A DNA stretch of 64,000 nt from Prevotella pallens ATCC 700821 (GTDB lineage Bacteria > Bacteroidota > Bacteroidia > Bacteroidales > Bacteroidaceae), in NCBI RefSeq assembly GCF_000220255.1, contig NZ_GL982513.1, forward strand, positions 2,035,010 through 2,099,009, in the 5' to 3' direction. Under the pieces are notes generated by a model. The model worked only from the letters and a program-made list of their open reading frames with translations, had not been told where the DNA came from and searched no databases. Each line of letters opens with the position of its first letter. The stretch's first letter is position 1. Below, piece after piece: positions 20,157-30,352 of this stretch. Position numbers and translations under genes: made by a program.

Positions 20157-21017
20157 ATGAGTTATAACTTATTAAAAGGTAAAAGAGGCATTATTTTCGG
20201 TGCACTCAACGAGCAGTCAATTGCATGGAAAGTTGCAGAACGAGCTGTAGAAGAAGGAGCATCAATAACACTTTCCAACACTCCTATAGCCGTTAGAATG
20301 GGTACTGTTAATTCATTAGCAGAGAAACTGAATTGCGAAGTAATTGCAGCTGATGCTACAAATGTAGAAGATTTAGAGAATGTATTTAAGCGTTCAATGG
20401 AAATTCTAGGTGGAAAAATTGACTTTGTACTCCACTCTATTGGTATGTCTCCAAACGTTCGCAAACATCGCACATACGACGATCTGGATTATAATATGTT
20501 GAATACAACGCTTGATATATCGGCTGTATCATTTCATAAAATGATTCAGAGTGCTAAGAAACTTGATGCCATAAGCGACTATGGTTCTATTCTAGCTCTA
20601 TCGTACATCGCTGCGCAACGTACATTCTTTGGTTACAACGATATGGCAGACGCAAAAGCATTACTAGAAAGTATTGCACGTAGCTTCGGTTACATATACG
20701 GTCGCGAGAAGAATGTACGTATCAACACAATATCACAATCTCCTACAATGACTACTGCTGGTCAGGGCGTAAAGGGAATGGATAAATTGTACGACTTTGC
20801 TAACCGTATGGCGCCACTTGGTAATGCTTCTGCTGCCGAATGTGCAGACTACTGTATTGTTATGTTCTCAGACTTAACAAAGAAAGTTACAATGCAAAAT
20901 CTCTATCACGATGGCGGCTTCTCTAACATTGGTATGAGTCTTCGTGCAATGACAACCTATGAAAAAGGTATTGGAGACGAATATAAAGATGAGAACGGAA
21001 AGATTATCTACGGATAA
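20157..21017 (+). CDS. fabI: Enoyl-[acyl-carrier-protein] reductase (FabI type)
   Basis: Performs the last reduction of each fatty-acid elongation cycle (trans-2-enoyl-ACP to acyl-ACP). It is a short-chain dehydrogenase fold: an N-terminal Rossmann nucleotide site in GIIFGALNEQSIAWKVA, and the FabI-type Y-x6-K active site with Tyr160 and Lys167 in GYNDMADAKALLE. The QSPTMTTAG segment corresponds to the substrate-binding loop. At 286 residues it is slightly longer than the E. coli enzyme, as usual in Bacteroidota. It is monocistronic, with its own -7 box and a terminator 33 bp after the stop. Confidence 0.94.
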   Translation: MSYNLLKGKRGIIFGALNEQSIAWKVAERAVEEGASITLSNTPIAVRMGTVNSLAEKLNCEVIAADATNVEDLENVFKRSMEILGGKIDFVLHSIGMSPNVRKHRTYDDLDYNMLNTTLDISAVSFHKMIQSAKKLDAISDYGSILALSYIAAQRTFFGYNDMADAKALLESIARSFGYIYGREKNVRINTISQSPTMTTAGQGVKGMDKLYDFANRMAPLGNASAAECADYCIVMFSDLTKKVTMQNLYHDGGFSNIGMSLRAMTTYEKGIGDEYKDENGKIIYG

Positions 21018-21049
21018 ATATTTTGACATATAAAAAACACACAGATAAC

Positions 21050-21087
21050 AAGGGACGATGCGAAGATCATTGTCCCTTTATTTTTTA
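21050..21087 (+). terminator. fabI terminator
   Basis: AAGGGACGATG pairs with CATTGTCCCTT (one G-T pair) around a short loop, followed by a T-rich run. Confidence 0.8.
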
Positions 21088-21652
21088 TATACACTCTACA
21101 GCACTAACTCACGTTATTGCGTTATTTATTCAAAAGCAACGAAAGAGTTTACTTACAAATTGAAACCATTTATTTATAAGTATCATAATAACAAGCTTTA
21201 TAAATACGTTTTGTGGCTTTTATTTCAGTTTTATAGCATAACTAACAACACATAGATTACAATTTAAAAGCAATATATTTATTCGCATTATAGATTATAA
21301 ATTATCTCAAAAAACACACTCACTATTGTTTGTTACAAAACAAAGTAACATTAAGCTGAACAGAACAATAAGACAGTTGTTATATTGTGATATGAAGTTC
21401 TTCTATATAATAAGGTGTAATTAGCCCCAAATAACCTTATTCCTACTGTCTAAATGTCAATATTCAATAAAGAGAATATACAGCCCTTGTATCTCTAAAA
21501 TCAAAAGAAGAAAGCTAAGATGAATAATAGAAATAAACCGAATGACTGCTCTTTATATAGGCTATTACTGGCTTATAAACATGAAAACAGTGAAAAATTA
21601 CAAGTAGAGCTTTATTTTTACTACTAAATATTTGTTATCTCATTTAAATAAT
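21088..21652. other. AT-rich non-coding gap
   Basis: A 65-codon plus-strand ORF at 21058-21255 overlaps the fabI terminator and has no protein-like features. I see no repeat array, RNA gene or hairpin here. Confidence 0.4.
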
Positions 21653-21653
21653 G

Positions 21654-21662
21654 TAATTTTGT
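21654..21662 (+). promoter_or_regulatory. -7 box of the first YitT gene
   Basis: A TAATTTTG octamer followed by T lies near 21654-21662, more than 100 bp ahead of the ATG at 21774, with a TTTG about 20 bp upstream (near 21630). It implies a leader of about 105 nt. Confidence 0.5.
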
Positions 21663-21773
21663 ACCGCATTTACAGTTGCCTTATCTTGCTACCCCTAAGA
21701 AATTGAAAGGCACATGCATCAATTAGAGAAAACAAAAAATATAAGAACAATCTAACTTAAATCGATTTTAATT

Positions 21774-22745
21774 ATGAATCAAATTTCTAAGAAGGTAAAC
21801 CCATTCTCAGCAGCAGCTATTAGTAATGGTCTTTCGAAGGTTGGAGAGCTGTTAAAAACTAAGAAGTTTTGGGTGGAACTGATTATTATGACACTTGGTA
21901 TGTTTGTTGCAGCCCTTGGTGTCTACTTCTTCCTTATCCCAAGTAAACTTATTGTAGGTTCTATCACAGGTCTTTCTATCGTAATTTCAAAACTCTTACC
22001 ATTCATTTCTGTTGGTAATGTTATCTTCATCATTAATGCTGTCCTATTGGTTCTGTCGTTCATTTTAATAGGGAATGAATTCGGAGCTAAAACGGTTTAC
22101 ACTGCACTCATACTTGGTCCGATGGTAGATTTCATTGGTACTATCTTTCCTATGAGCGAATCTATGTTTACACAACATCTTGCAAGTCATGGGATAGTAA
22201 CTAATCCGTGGTTTGATTTGTTATGTTTTGTTTTGGTATTGAGTGCCTCGCAAAGTATTCTTTTCAGTATTAACGCTTCTACTAGTGGGCTTGATATTCT
22301 GGCAAAGATTATCAATAAATACACTGGCATCAATCTAGGAACATCGGTAACTGTTGCTGGTGGAGCTATCTGCTGTACAGCTTTTGCCATTAATACTCCA
22401 GACCTGGTAATAATAGGTCTTATTGGTACATGGATGAACGGACTTATTTTGAACCATTTTATGATGGGAATGAATAAGAAGAATCGTGTTTTTGTTATTT
22501 CAAAAGACCACGAGCGCATTCAAGATTATGTTCTCAATACACTTCATCGTGGTATTACGATGCACGAAGTTATTGGTGGTTTCAGCCATCAGAAGAGTGT
22601 ACAGTTAGAGATTATACTAAACAACGAAGAGTTATCAAACCTTATGGCATTCCTTGGAAAAGAGAAAATAGACTCGTTCTGCACTACCGATACTGTGAGC
22701 GAAGTGCGTGGATTATGGAATAAACATAAGAAGACTAAACATTAA
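21774..22745 (+). CDS. YitT family inner-membrane protein (DUF161 + DUF2179)
   Basis: Polytopic membrane protein of unknown transport or regulatory function. About five hydrophobic segments lie between residues 38 and 220 (for example ELIIMTLGMFVAALGVYFF and ILIGNEFGAKTVYTALILG). A soluble C-terminal DUF2179 domain of ~80 residues follows (VFVISKDHERIQDYVLNTL to FCTTDTVSEVRG). The ~40 N-terminal residues are extra and polar. A paralogue of the same layout is at 51044-51973. It is monocistronic; a hairpin follows before the porin gene. Confidence 0.88.
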   Translation: MNQISKKVNPFSAAAISNGLSKVGELLKTKKFWVELIIMTLGMFVAALGVYFFLIPSKLIVGSITGLSIVISKLLPFISVGNVIFIINAVLLVLSFILIGNEFGAKTVYTALILGPMVDFIGTIFPMSESMFTQHLASHGIVTNPWFDLLCFVLVLSASQSILFSINASTSGLDILAKIINKYTGINLGTSVTVAGGAICCTAFAINTPDLVIIGLIGTWMNGLILNHFMMGMNKKNRVFVISKDHERIQDYVLNTLHRGITMHEVIGGFSHQKSVQLEIILNNEELSNLMAFLGKEKIDSFCTTDTVSEVRGLWNKHKKTKH

Positions 22746-22788
22746 ATACACATTAAAAGTAATTAATACTATAGTTTTATATCAGAGT

Positions 22789-22825
22789 AAAGAGACAGTG
22801 TAACAATATGCTGTCTCTTTACAAA
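22789..22825 (+). terminator. Terminator after the first YitT gene
   Basis: AAAGAGACAG at 22789-22798 and CTGTCTCTTT at 22811-22820 form a perfect 10-bp stem. The in-frame ATG at 22808 lies inside this hairpin, which argues that the next gene starts at 22862 instead. Confidence 0.75.
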
Positions 22826-22861
22826 AGAAAAGATATAAACACGACCGATAACAAACATATT

Positions 22862-23890
22862 ATGAATATTAGAAATATAATTTCACTTATGTTATTGTGG
22901 ATTTCCACTATTACTATGGCGCAAGAAACAAAACCAGTTAGCCTGCAATTTGAAGCAAGAGCTGATTATATGCGTACAAACATAGATGGAAAGCATATTA
23001 AGGACGAGAGTGGTTTTAAAGGATATGTAGTGAATGTTATTTTAAAAGGTGATATTTCACCTAAGTTTTCCTATGCATTTCGTAATCGATTGAATGGGAT
23101 TAATAAGGACTACAACTTTTTTAATTCCACCGATTGGCTTTACTTAAAATATAAACCTAACAAGAACGTAGCATTTATGGCGGGAAAATATATTGTACTG
23201 GTGGCAGGCTACGAGTTATTACCAGCGCCTATTGATTGTTATTTCTTATCTGAGTTTTGTTATAACTTCCCTTGTTACCAATGGGGGTTAATTGGCGAAT
23301 ATACAACAAATAGTGGAAACGATACTTTCTTAACACAGATTTGCCAAAGTCCGTATCAAAAAATATACGAGAACAAAACTGGTAAAGCAGCTGAAATGTA
23401 TGCCTATAATATTTTATGGAACGGACGACATGGTATATGGGAAACATTTTGGTCGGCAAATATGTCGGAATATGCTCCACATAAATTCATAAATTATATT
23501 TCGTTAGGCAACAAATTCCATTTCACAAACAACCTTCAATTAGAGTTAGATTATTGGAACCGTGCTGCATCAGGACAAGGTTTCATTGGTAAAGATTGTT
23601 CTATTATTGGTCAGTTATCATATCAGCCTACTGAGAAAGTAAACGTTTTTGCAAAAGCAAGTTACGAAGTGAATCATGCAGGAACAGATGCTGATGTAGC
23701 GTTACACGATGGAACAGAACTCACTCGCATTGGTGCAGGTGTAGAATACTATCCGCTAAAAGAGAAGAATATAAGAATACACGGCTATTACAGCTACGCA
23801 TTTGGTAAAAACACTAACCCAGAAGGCGTGGTACAAGACAAGATGTCTCAAGTTAATGTAGGTGTAACTTGGCGCGGAAAAGTGCTTTAA
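22862..23890 (+). CDS. OprO/OprP-like outer membrane porin family protein
   Basis: Predicted outer-membrane beta-barrel with a Sec signal peptide (residues 1-20, ending TITMAQ). Alternating hydrophobic/aromatic strands follow, such as SYAFRNRLNGINKDYNFF, DWLYLKYKP and VAFMAGKYIV. It ends with strand-like VGVTWRGKVL. The pattern resembles phosphate-selective porin O/P proteins of Bacteroidota, but at 342 residues it is short for that family and the substrate cannot be inferred. The start at 22862 is chosen because the upstream ATG at 22808 lies in a terminator hairpin and the signal peptide begins here. A terminator follows the stop. Confidence 0.7.
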   Translation: MNIRNIISLMLLWISTITMAQETKPVSLQFEARADYMRTNIDGKHIKDESGFKGYVVNVILKGDISPKFSYAFRNRLNGINKDYNFFNSTDWLYLKYKPNKNVAFMAGKYIVLVAGYELLPAPIDCYFLSEFCYNFPCYQWGLIGEYTTNSGNDTFLTQICQSPYQKIYENKTGKAAEMYAYNILWNGRHGIWETFWSANMSEYAPHKFINYISLGNKFHFTNNLQLELDYWNRAASGQGFIGKDCSIIGQLSYQPTEKVNVFAKASYEVNHAGTDADVALHDGTELTRIGAGVEYYPLKEKNIRIHGYYSYAFGKNTNPEGVVQDKMSQVNVGVTWRGKVL

Positions 23891-23944
23891 CACAAATATA
23901 AGTTAAAGATAGATTTAAATAAGTAGTTCACAAAATTTATAGGA

Positions 23945-23986
23945 AACGAACCAATACTTGCGATAAGTGTTGGTTCGTTATTTTTT
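23945..23986 (+). terminator. Terminator after the porin-like gene
   Basis: AACGAACCAATACT and AGTGTTGGTTCGTT pair (one G-T) around a 7-nt loop, followed by ATTTTTT. Confidence 0.85.
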
Positions 23987-24244
23987 ACTCAAACCTGCAA
24001 TTATATTGTAGTATCATTATATCGTGTTAATATAATTGCTTCCTATTTATTGTTCATTGTAATGCCAATGGTATTAATGTTCTTTACAAGTTTATGTGGT
24101 TTGCTACGCCCTCATTATAAGGATAATCAATCTACATAACAATAAAACAAAATATACCAATATTCTAATAACTTAATTGAGATTAATAGATTAGTTATGC
24201 GCTGTTTTAGAAATAGAGTGTAGCTATTTACTGGTGTACCCAAA

Positions 24245-24344
24245 ACAGATATCTGAAACGAATGCGACAGATATCTGAAACGAACGTGACAGATATCTGA
24301 AACGAACACGACAGATATCTGAAACGAACGTGTTAGATATCTAT
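24245..24344 (-). repeat. 22-bp palindrome array E3 (5 units)
   Basis: AGATATCT at 24247, 24269, 24291, 24313 and 24335, exactly 22 bp apart. Spacers read GAAACGAACGTGAC-like on the plus strand, the reverse complement of the other arrays, so the array lies on the minus strand. No hairpin module adjoins it. It separates two convergent genes (porin-like and outer membrane factor). Confidence 0.9.
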
Positions 24345-24389
24345 AACTTTGTGGGCATATTTAGATGTATACCACAACCATATTATACT

Positions 24390-25808
24390 TTAATAGAAAA
24401 AGCCTCGATAGGCATCAATCAGTGTAGAAATCTGCTGGAGTTGTGTGTCGATAAGCTCCGTCTGACAGTCCAACTGCTCACGCTCACTGTCTAACACCTC
24501 CAGGTATGTGGCACGATTGTAAGCATAAAGTTGTTGAGCAGTCGTTACTGCACGAGTTAAAGATTGCACTTGTTTGTTCTTCAATGCCTGATATTGCGAC
24601 AGGTTATGTGCACGCGACTGTAGCGTACTCATATCACTATATGCCGTGAGCAATGCCTTGTCATAGTTATAAAGAGCCTCCAACTGCATAGCATTGGCTT
24701 GATCGAAGTTCGTCTGTATGGCTTTCTTATTAATTAATGGAGCTGTCAATCCACCCAAAACGCCAAATGCTACAGACTCCGGAAGACGCAGAAGATACTT
24801 TGGACTGAAGGCATCTAAGCCTAATGTAGCCGACAGATTGAGCGAGGGAAGGAAAGCTCTTCGAGCAGCTTCCACGTCCCATTTGGCAGCTTGCAGCTCA
24901 TGTTCGGCACGAAGAATGTCGGGACGTTGCAATAGAAGACGGGCTGGAATAGCTTGTAATGTGGGCAACGACTGATGGTTGATGGCATCTTTATTGCGTT
25001 CAATCGGTGTAGGAAATCGCCCAAGAAGAAGATTCAGACTATTCTCAGTTTCTGTTATTGACTGTCTTAACTGATACTCATTAGCCGATGCTTTGGCTAG
25101 TTCAGCTTCAAATTTCTCTACAGCCAACTGTGTATCTGCATCTGCTTCCTTCTGAATGCGGGCTATCTGGACAGCCTTTTTCTGTAGTTCTATATACTTT
25201 AACGTGATGTTAAGCTTATTATCTAACGCCACTAAAGCATAGTAATTCTCTGCAATATCGGCTACCAACTGACTTTTTAATATGCGTTGTCCTTCTGCTG
25301 TAGCAAGGTAACGTTCAACTGCAGCACGCTTACTGCTGTTTAGTTGCTTCCAAAGATCAATACTCCAATCGAGCTGAAGGTTCGGTGCTATATCAGGAAC
25401 TACGGTCGGAATGTTATGTCCTGGTGTGAGTTCTGTTCCTACATTACCAGCCCCTTCGCTTGTATAGCGTCCCACTTTCGACACCCCAATAGCTGCATTA
25501 GCTGTTACAGTGGGCAACATTTGTCCACGTTTGGCGGTGATAGCACTCTTAGCAATTGCCATTTCCTGTAGTGTTATCTTCAGGTCTTGATTGTTATTGA
25601 GTGCTGTATCTATGAGAGCACACAGTGCCGGATCTTTGAAAAAGTCGCGCCACACATATACAGTGGTTACCGTATCGGCAGTTGTTGTTGGCAATGTTGC
25701 TTTTATGTTGTCCTTAGGCAGTGTTGCTTGAGGCGTTTTACATGCCATCAGCGTCAGCAACGAGATAGCTGTAAGAACAGTGAATATGCTTAGTTTATGC
25801 GTTGTCAT
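24390..25808 (-). CDS. TolC/NodT-family outer membrane efflux lipoprotein
   Basis: Outer-membrane channel of a tripartite RND efflux pump. The 472-residue protein has a lipoprotein signal ending LTLMAC. Two TolC-type repeats follow, rich in long helices (DQANAMQLEALYNYDKALLTAY region) and separated by barrel segments. The RPDILRAEHELQAAKWDVEAAR motif is characteristic of NodT-type factors. The ATG at 25808 is preferred; the frame opens further upstream only with a TTG at 25823. The gene overlaps the end of the RND pump gene by 14 bp, so the two are translationally coupled. It is the last gene of the operon; no terminator hairpin is obvious before array E3. Confidence 0.92.
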   Translation of the reverse strand: MTTHKLSIFTVLTAISLLTLMACKTPQATLPKDNIKATLPTTTADTVTTVYVWRDFFKDPALCALIDTALNNNQDLKITLQEMAIAKSAITAKRGQMLPTVTANAAIGVSKVGRYTSEGAGNVGTELTPGHNIPTVVPDIAPNLQLDWSIDLWKQLNSSKRAAVERYLATAEGQRILKSQLVADIAENYYALVALDNKLNITLKYIELQKKAVQIARIQKEADADTQLAVEKFEAELAKASANEYQLRQSITETENSLNLLLGRFPTPIERNKDAINHQSLPTLQAIPARLLLQRPDILRAEHELQAAKWDVEAARRAFLPSLNLSATLGLDAFSPKYLLRLPESVAFGVLGGLTAPLINKKAIQTNFDQANAMQLEALYNYDKALLTAYSDMSTLQSRAHNLSQYQALKNKQVQSLTRAVTTAQQLYAYNRATYLEVLDSEREQLDCQTELIDTQLQQISTLIDAYRGFFY

Positions 25809-28800
25809 CTGCTTTATTTTCAATAGATTCTTTGTGATATCGTTTGTCTTTCTCTTCGCTCAAAGGCTTTTCTTTCTGATAATTCACAATCTTGTCAGCC
25901 ATAGAGGCAAAGATATAATAAAGTCCGGGAATGACGATTAATCCTCCCATCGTACCAATTAACATACCTCCTACGGCAGCTGTACCAATCGTTCGGTTAC
26001 CAATTGCACCAGCACCCGATGCAAACACAAGTGGAATAAGGCCCGCTATGAAAGCAATACTCGTCATAAGAATAGGCCGGAAACGTGCTACTGCACCTTC
26101 AATGGCTGCCTGTGCTATAGTCTGACCCAAGTTTTTGCGTTGTACAGAGTACTCTACCATCAACACAGCGTTCTTTCCCAGTAAACCAATGAGCATCACT
26201 AAAGCTATCTGCGCATAGATATTGTTCTCCAATCCGCATAGTTTCAGTAAAAGGAAAGCACCGAAAATACCCACAGGTAGGAAGATAATAACAGGCAAAG
26301 GAAGGAGGAAGTTTTCATATTGAGCAGCCAAAATGAGATAAACAAACACCAAACAAACAATAAAAATGATGATGGCTGTATTACCCTGGTCTACCTCATC
26401 TTTAGATATGCCAGCCCAATCGTAGTCGTAACCCTTAGGAAGAGACTTCTCTGCAACCTCTTGTATTGCTTTCAAAGCTTGTCCACTGGAATATCCAGGG
26501 GCTGGTGCACCCGTTACTTCTGACGAGTTATAGAGGTTATGGCGTGTAATCTCGCTCATTCCATAGGTCTTACTGAGGGTCATAAAGTCGGCATACGGCA
26601 CCATTTGCCCTGCATCGTTCTTCGTGTAAAGATGCAGAAGATCTTCAGGAAAGGCACGATATTGTGGTGCTGCCTGTACAATTACCTTATACGGTTTGCC
26701 AAACTTTATAAAACCAGTTTGGTAGTCTGAGCCCACAAGTACAGACAAACTGTTGAGTGCTTTGCCTGGCTCTACACCCTTTTGGAGTGCCAATGCATCA
26801 TTAACATTGAGCATATACTGTGGAAAACTGGCTGAATAGAATGTGAAAGCATTGCCAATTTCGGGTCGTTTGTTAACCTCTCGCACGAAATCTTTGCTCA
26901 CTTTCTCCATCTGATGGTAGTCGTTGTTACCTGTTTTATCAAGCAATCGCATCTCAAAACCACTCGCTGCACCATATCCAGGAATTGATGGTGGTTCGAA
27001 AAAGTCGATGTTTGCAGTTGTAATAGCTTTACATTTATCTTCCAAATCACGAATAATTTCCTTTGCAGTGCGCTTCCTGTGTTTCCAATCTTTTAGGTTT
27101 ATAAGACAACTTCCAGAGTTTGCACTGGTGCCTTCGGATAGTATTTCAAAGCCTGCTAATGAAGAAACACTCTCTACACCATCTTCTTTTTCTGCAATTT
27201 TCAGCAACTGATGCGCCACTTCATTGGTACGTTCTATCGTCGAACCCGGTGGTGTTTCAATAACAGCATATATCATTCCCTGGTCTTCTTGTGGGATAAA
27301 TCCTGACGGTAAGCCCATATTTACCCAATAAGCTAAGGCGCAAAATACGAGTACAATGCCCATCGTTAGTAGCTTATGCTTCACTGTGTGTTGTAATACA
27401 TGGGCATATTTCTTACTGCCAACATTGAACTGCTTATTAAAACTTTGCAGCATTCTGCCCAGCCAACCCAGCTTAACATGGTTCTCTTGTTCCTTAGTTA
27501 AGATTAAAGCGCACAGCGCAGGAGTAAGTGTAAGGGCTACGAATCCTGAGAAAAGAATACTAGATGCCATTGTTATAGAGAACTGTCTGTAGAACATTCC
27601 CTCTGGTCCTCCCATAAAAGCAACAGGTATAAACACTGAAGCCATAACCAAAGATATAGCAATAATGGCACCACTGATTTCTTTCATAGCTTTCTCTGTA
27701 GCCTCAACTGGCAACAGTTTATTGCGCGATATTTCTACATTTACTGCCTCTATTACCACTATGGCATCATCAACAACAATACCAATAGCCATAACAAGGG
27801 CAAAGAGTGAAATCATATTGAGTGTGATGTTGAATGCCAACATAGCAATGAAACTACCTAAAAGGGACACAGGTACTGCCATAATAGGTATAACCGCCGA
27901 CCTCCAATCGCCCAAGAATATGAACACAACGATGGCTACAAGTATGAAAGCTTCAAACAGCGTGTGTATTACTTTCTCTATACTTGCATCAAGAAAGCGG
28001 CTAATATCATAGCTAATCTCGTAGTGCATACCTTTCGGCATATCCTTCTGGAGGTGTGTCATTGCCTGCTTTACTTGTTTGATAACGTTGCTTGCATTAC
28101 TTCCGTAAGCTTGTTTCAGGGTTACAGCTGCTGATGGACGACCGTTAAGAGTAGAATAAATATCATACACTTCACTACCCAAATGAATATCGGCAATATC
28201 CTTCAAACGAACCGTCTGCCCGTTGGCATTACTTTTAATGATGATGTTTCCATACTCTTCTGTCGTGGTATAACGTCCTGGATACTTCAAAACATACTCC
28301 TTAACCTGCGGCCGTGTACCACCACTCTCGCCTAACTTGCCTGGTGAAACCTCTATGTTCTGATCTTCCAAAGCATCACTCACATCGTCAGTCGACAGCC
28401 CGTAAGATATCATCTTATCCGGATGTAGCCACACACGCATAGCATAACTACGTGTACCCAATATATCAAGGTCGCCTACACCATCAACGCGTAACAGCTC
28501 AGGAGATATGTTTATATCGAAATAGTTAAACAGAAAGTCCTGATTAACGTTAGGATCATCACTATAAAGATTGATATACATTAGAATATTAGGCTCTTCG
28601 CGCGATATTTTAACACCCTCACGAATTACCTCTGGTGGCAACTTGTTTGTTGCTGCCGACACACGGTTTTGCACATTTACGGCATCAACATTAGGGTCTG
28701 TACCCAATTTGAATACAACGTTTATCTCGGCTTCACCATCATTTCCTGCATCACTTTCAATGTATTTCATTCCCGGCACACCGTTTAGCGCCTGCTCCAA

Positions 28801-28992
28801 TGGAATGATAACCGATTTAATAAGCAATTCATTGTTTGCTCCCGGATAGTTGGCAATAACATTTACCTTCGGTGGAGAGATAGAAGGAAACTGTGTAATG
28901 GGGAGATTAAACAGTGAGAGAATACCAATAAAGGCAATAACCAGTGCTATCACAATAGATAGAACCGGACGTCGAATGAAAATCTTAAACAT
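25795..28992 (-). CDS. RND (HAE1/AcrB-like) multidrug efflux pump
   Basis: Inner-membrane proton-driven exporter of hydrophobic and amphiphilic compounds. The 1065-residue protein has the AcrB layout: a TM1 signal-like N-terminus (MFKIFIRRPVLSIVIALVIA), a periplasmic porter domain, TM2-6 with the proton-relay pair in GIVVDDAIVVIEAVNVE, a second periplasmic loop, and TM7-12 (GLLGKNAVLMVEYSVQ). HAE1 signatures such as FIPVAFMGGPEGMFYRQF are present. It is 3 bp downstream of the adaptor gene and overlaps the outer membrane factor, so all three are made together. Substrates cannot be predicted from sequence. Confidence 0.95.
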   Translation of the reverse strand: MFKIFIRRPVLSIVIALVIAFIGILSLFNLPITQFPSISPPKVNVIANYPGANNELLIKSVIIPLEQALNGVPGMKYIESDAGNDGEAEINVVFKLGTDPNVDAVNVQNRVSAATNKLPPEVIREGVKISREEPNILMYINLYSDDPNVNQDFLFNYFDINISPELLRVDGVGDLDILGTRSYAMRVWLHPDKMISYGLSTDDVSDALEDQNIEVSPGKLGESGGTRPQVKEYVLKYPGRYTTTEEYGNIIIKSNANGQTVRLKDIADIHLGSEVYDIYSTLNGRPSAAVTLKQAYGSNASNVIKQVKQAMTHLQKDMPKGMHYEISYDISRFLDASIEKVIHTLFEAFILVAIVVFIFLGDWRSAVIPIMAVPVSLLGSFIAMLAFNITLNMISLFALVMAIGIVVDDAIVVIEAVNVEISRNKLLPVEATEKAMKEISGAIIAISLVMASVFIPVAFMGGPEGMFYRQFSITMASSILFSGFVALTLTPALCALILTKEQENHVKLGWLGRMLQSFNKQFNVGSKKYAHVLQHTVKHKLLTMGIVLVFCALAYWVNMGLPSGFIPQEDQGMIYAVIETPPGSTIERTNEVAHQLLKIAEKEDGVESVSSLAGFEILSEGTSANSGSCLINLKDWKHRKRTAKEIIRDLEDKCKAITTANIDFFEPPSIPGYGAASGFEMRLLDKTGNNDYHQMEKVSKDFVREVNKRPEIGNAFTFYSASFPQYMLNVNDALALQKGVEPGKALNSLSVLVGSDYQTGFIKFGKPYKVIVQAAPQYRAFPEDLLHLYTKNDAGQMVPYADFMTLSKTYGMSEITRHNLYNSSEVTGAPAPGYSSGQALKAIQEVAEKSLPKGYDYDWAGISKDEVDQGNTAIIIFIVCLVFVYLILAAQYENFLLPLPVIIFLPVGIFGAFLLLKLCGLENNIYAQIALVMLIGLLGKNAVLMVEYSVQRKNLGQTIAQAAIEGAVARFRPILMTSIAFIAGLIPLVFASGAGAIGNRTIGTAAVGGMLIGTMGGLIVIPGLYYIFASMADKIVNYQKEKPLSEEKDKRYHKESIENKADDNA

Positions 28993-28995
28993 CTT

Positions 28996-30072
28996 TTAAA
29001 TGCCTATTTTGTTCAACTTAATTGATTCGCGAGGTGATACGAAGCGTGTACGAACGTGGTCGCCATCGTTTACCTTCTGTATCCCGTCCGTTAGATAGTG
29101 GTCGCTGACTGTTAAACCTGAGCTAACAATGTATATTCCTGTTAGTTCTGCAGCTATTTGTATCTGTCTTTGATGAACAACATTATTCTTGTCTACAACG
29201 AAAACATATTTCCTATCTTGTAGCTCATAAACAGCCTCTTGTGGAATAACAATGGCATTTTTCTTCTGTAAGAGTAACTGAATAGTGCCTGTCTGGCCAT
29301 TGCGCAGCAGATTATGTGCATTCGTAAAGAGCGAACGAACAGATATTGTACCCGACGCACTGTCGAACTGTCCAGATATATCAGCAATCTTTCCACGTGC
29401 TGGAAATGTGCTTCCATTCGCCAAAATCAGCTTCAATGGTAGCTGCATATAACGTTCGGGGTGTTCTTGGAAGTCAAGATAATCCGTCTCAGAGATATTG
29501 AAATATACTTGCATCTGTGTGTTGTCCGATAGTGTTGTAAGCAAATCATCTTGCTGAATATAGCTTCCCAGCTTTTCAGGAATGCGACCTAAGACGCCTG
29601 AGAAGGGGGCACGGATAACTGAAAGGCGTTTGCGCTGAACAGCAAGTCGATAGTCTGCCACTGCCGACTGTAATTTTGCCTTTGCCATACGGCGTGCATT
29701 GGGCGATATAACATTATTTTCTGTGAGCTTACTTGTGTTTTGTAGCTCTATTTGAGCCTGTTCTTGGGCTGATTTCGACTTGGCTATCTCTTCGTCAGCA
29801 CCCACAATGGCAAGTCGGAACAACGGTTGCCCTGCTTTAACGTATTGCCCTTCATTGACGTAAACTTGCTGAAGAATACCTTCTTGTTGAGAACGTACTT
29901 CTATGTTCTTTAGTGATTGAATGTTTGCCACATAGGTTTCAGGAAGATTTATGTCGGTAACCAACGGTGTAGTTGAACTGTAGACGGCAGCCGTTTCCTG
30001 ATTCTCTTTCTTAGAGTGGCAACTACATAGCATTAGTGCTATGAGCAGTGTAATACCAAAAACTCTCTTCAT
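28996..30072 (-). CDS. RND efflux periplasmic adaptor (membrane fusion protein)
   Basis: Links the RND pump to the outer membrane factor across the periplasm. The 358-residue lipoprotein has a signal ending LCSC (Cys18). A biotinyl-lipoyl-like half-motif follows (GILQQVYVNEGQYVKAGQPLF), then an alpha-hairpin (about residues 95-145), the second lipoyl half (RAPFSGVLGRIPEKLGSYIQ), and beta-barrel and membrane-proximal domains. It is the first gene of the adaptor-pump-outer membrane operon, with the promoter read at 30136-30143. No local TetR- or AraC-type regulator gene adjoins it. Confidence 0.94.
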   Translation of the reverse strand: MKRVFGITLLIALMLCSCHSKKENQETAAVYSSTTPLVTDINLPETYVANIQSLKNIEVRSQQEGILQQVYVNEGQYVKAGQPLFRLAIVGADEEIAKSKSAQEQAQIELQNTSKLTENNVISPNARRMAKAKLQSAVADYRLAVQRKRLSVIRAPFSGVLGRIPEKLGSYIQQDDLLTTLSDNTQMQVYFNISETDYLDFQEHPERYMQLPLKLILANGSTFPARGKIADISGQFDSASGTISVRSLFTNAHNLLRNGQTGTIQLLLQKKNAIVIPQEAVYELQDRKYVFVVDKNNVVHQRQIQIAAELTGIYIVSSGLTVSDHYLTDGIQKVNDGDHVRTRFVSPRESIKLNKIGI

Positions 30073-30135
30073 TTATATATAATGTAGTGTTATCTCTATT
30101 AGAGGTCGTAAATTTGACCTTATCAAAATGTAATG

Positions 30136-30143
30136 CAAAGATA
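30136..30143 (-). promoter_or_regulatory. Promoter of the RND efflux operon
   Basis: On the minus strand TATCTTTG (30136-30143) followed by CA is a canonical -7 box, with an ATTG-like -33 element near 30164-30167. The start codon is about 65 bp downstream. Confidence 0.7.
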
Positions 30144-30320
30144 GTAATTTGATTCGATAGTGTTACAATTCTACCTATTTTTTTTATATCAAAAATAAAA
30201 TGTAATATAGTTTTATACTTTAGATGCAACAGATGGGCTGCTTTAAACCTTATTAATTCTTCCAATATACCCCATATATAGCCAATATTTATCTATTCAT
30301 TCAATAAAATCCATAAATTA
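30144..30320. other. Gap between the efflux operon and tRNA-Lys
   Basis: AT-rich, with two divergent promoters at its ends. No regulator gene or operator palindrome is evident. Confidence 0.4.
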
Positions 30321-30352
30321 TTTGGTATAATAAGAAAATCTTATTACCTTTG
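30321..30352 (+). promoter_or_regulatory. tRNA-Lys promoter
   Basis: TTTG at 30321-30324, 20-bp gap, TACCTTTG at 30345-30352: same boxes and spacing as the tRNA-Val promoter at 112-143. Confidence 0.8.

Noticed and set aside
22808..22861. Porin-like gene start at 22808
   Set aside because: The ATG lies inside a terminator hairpin, and the signal peptide begins at 22862.
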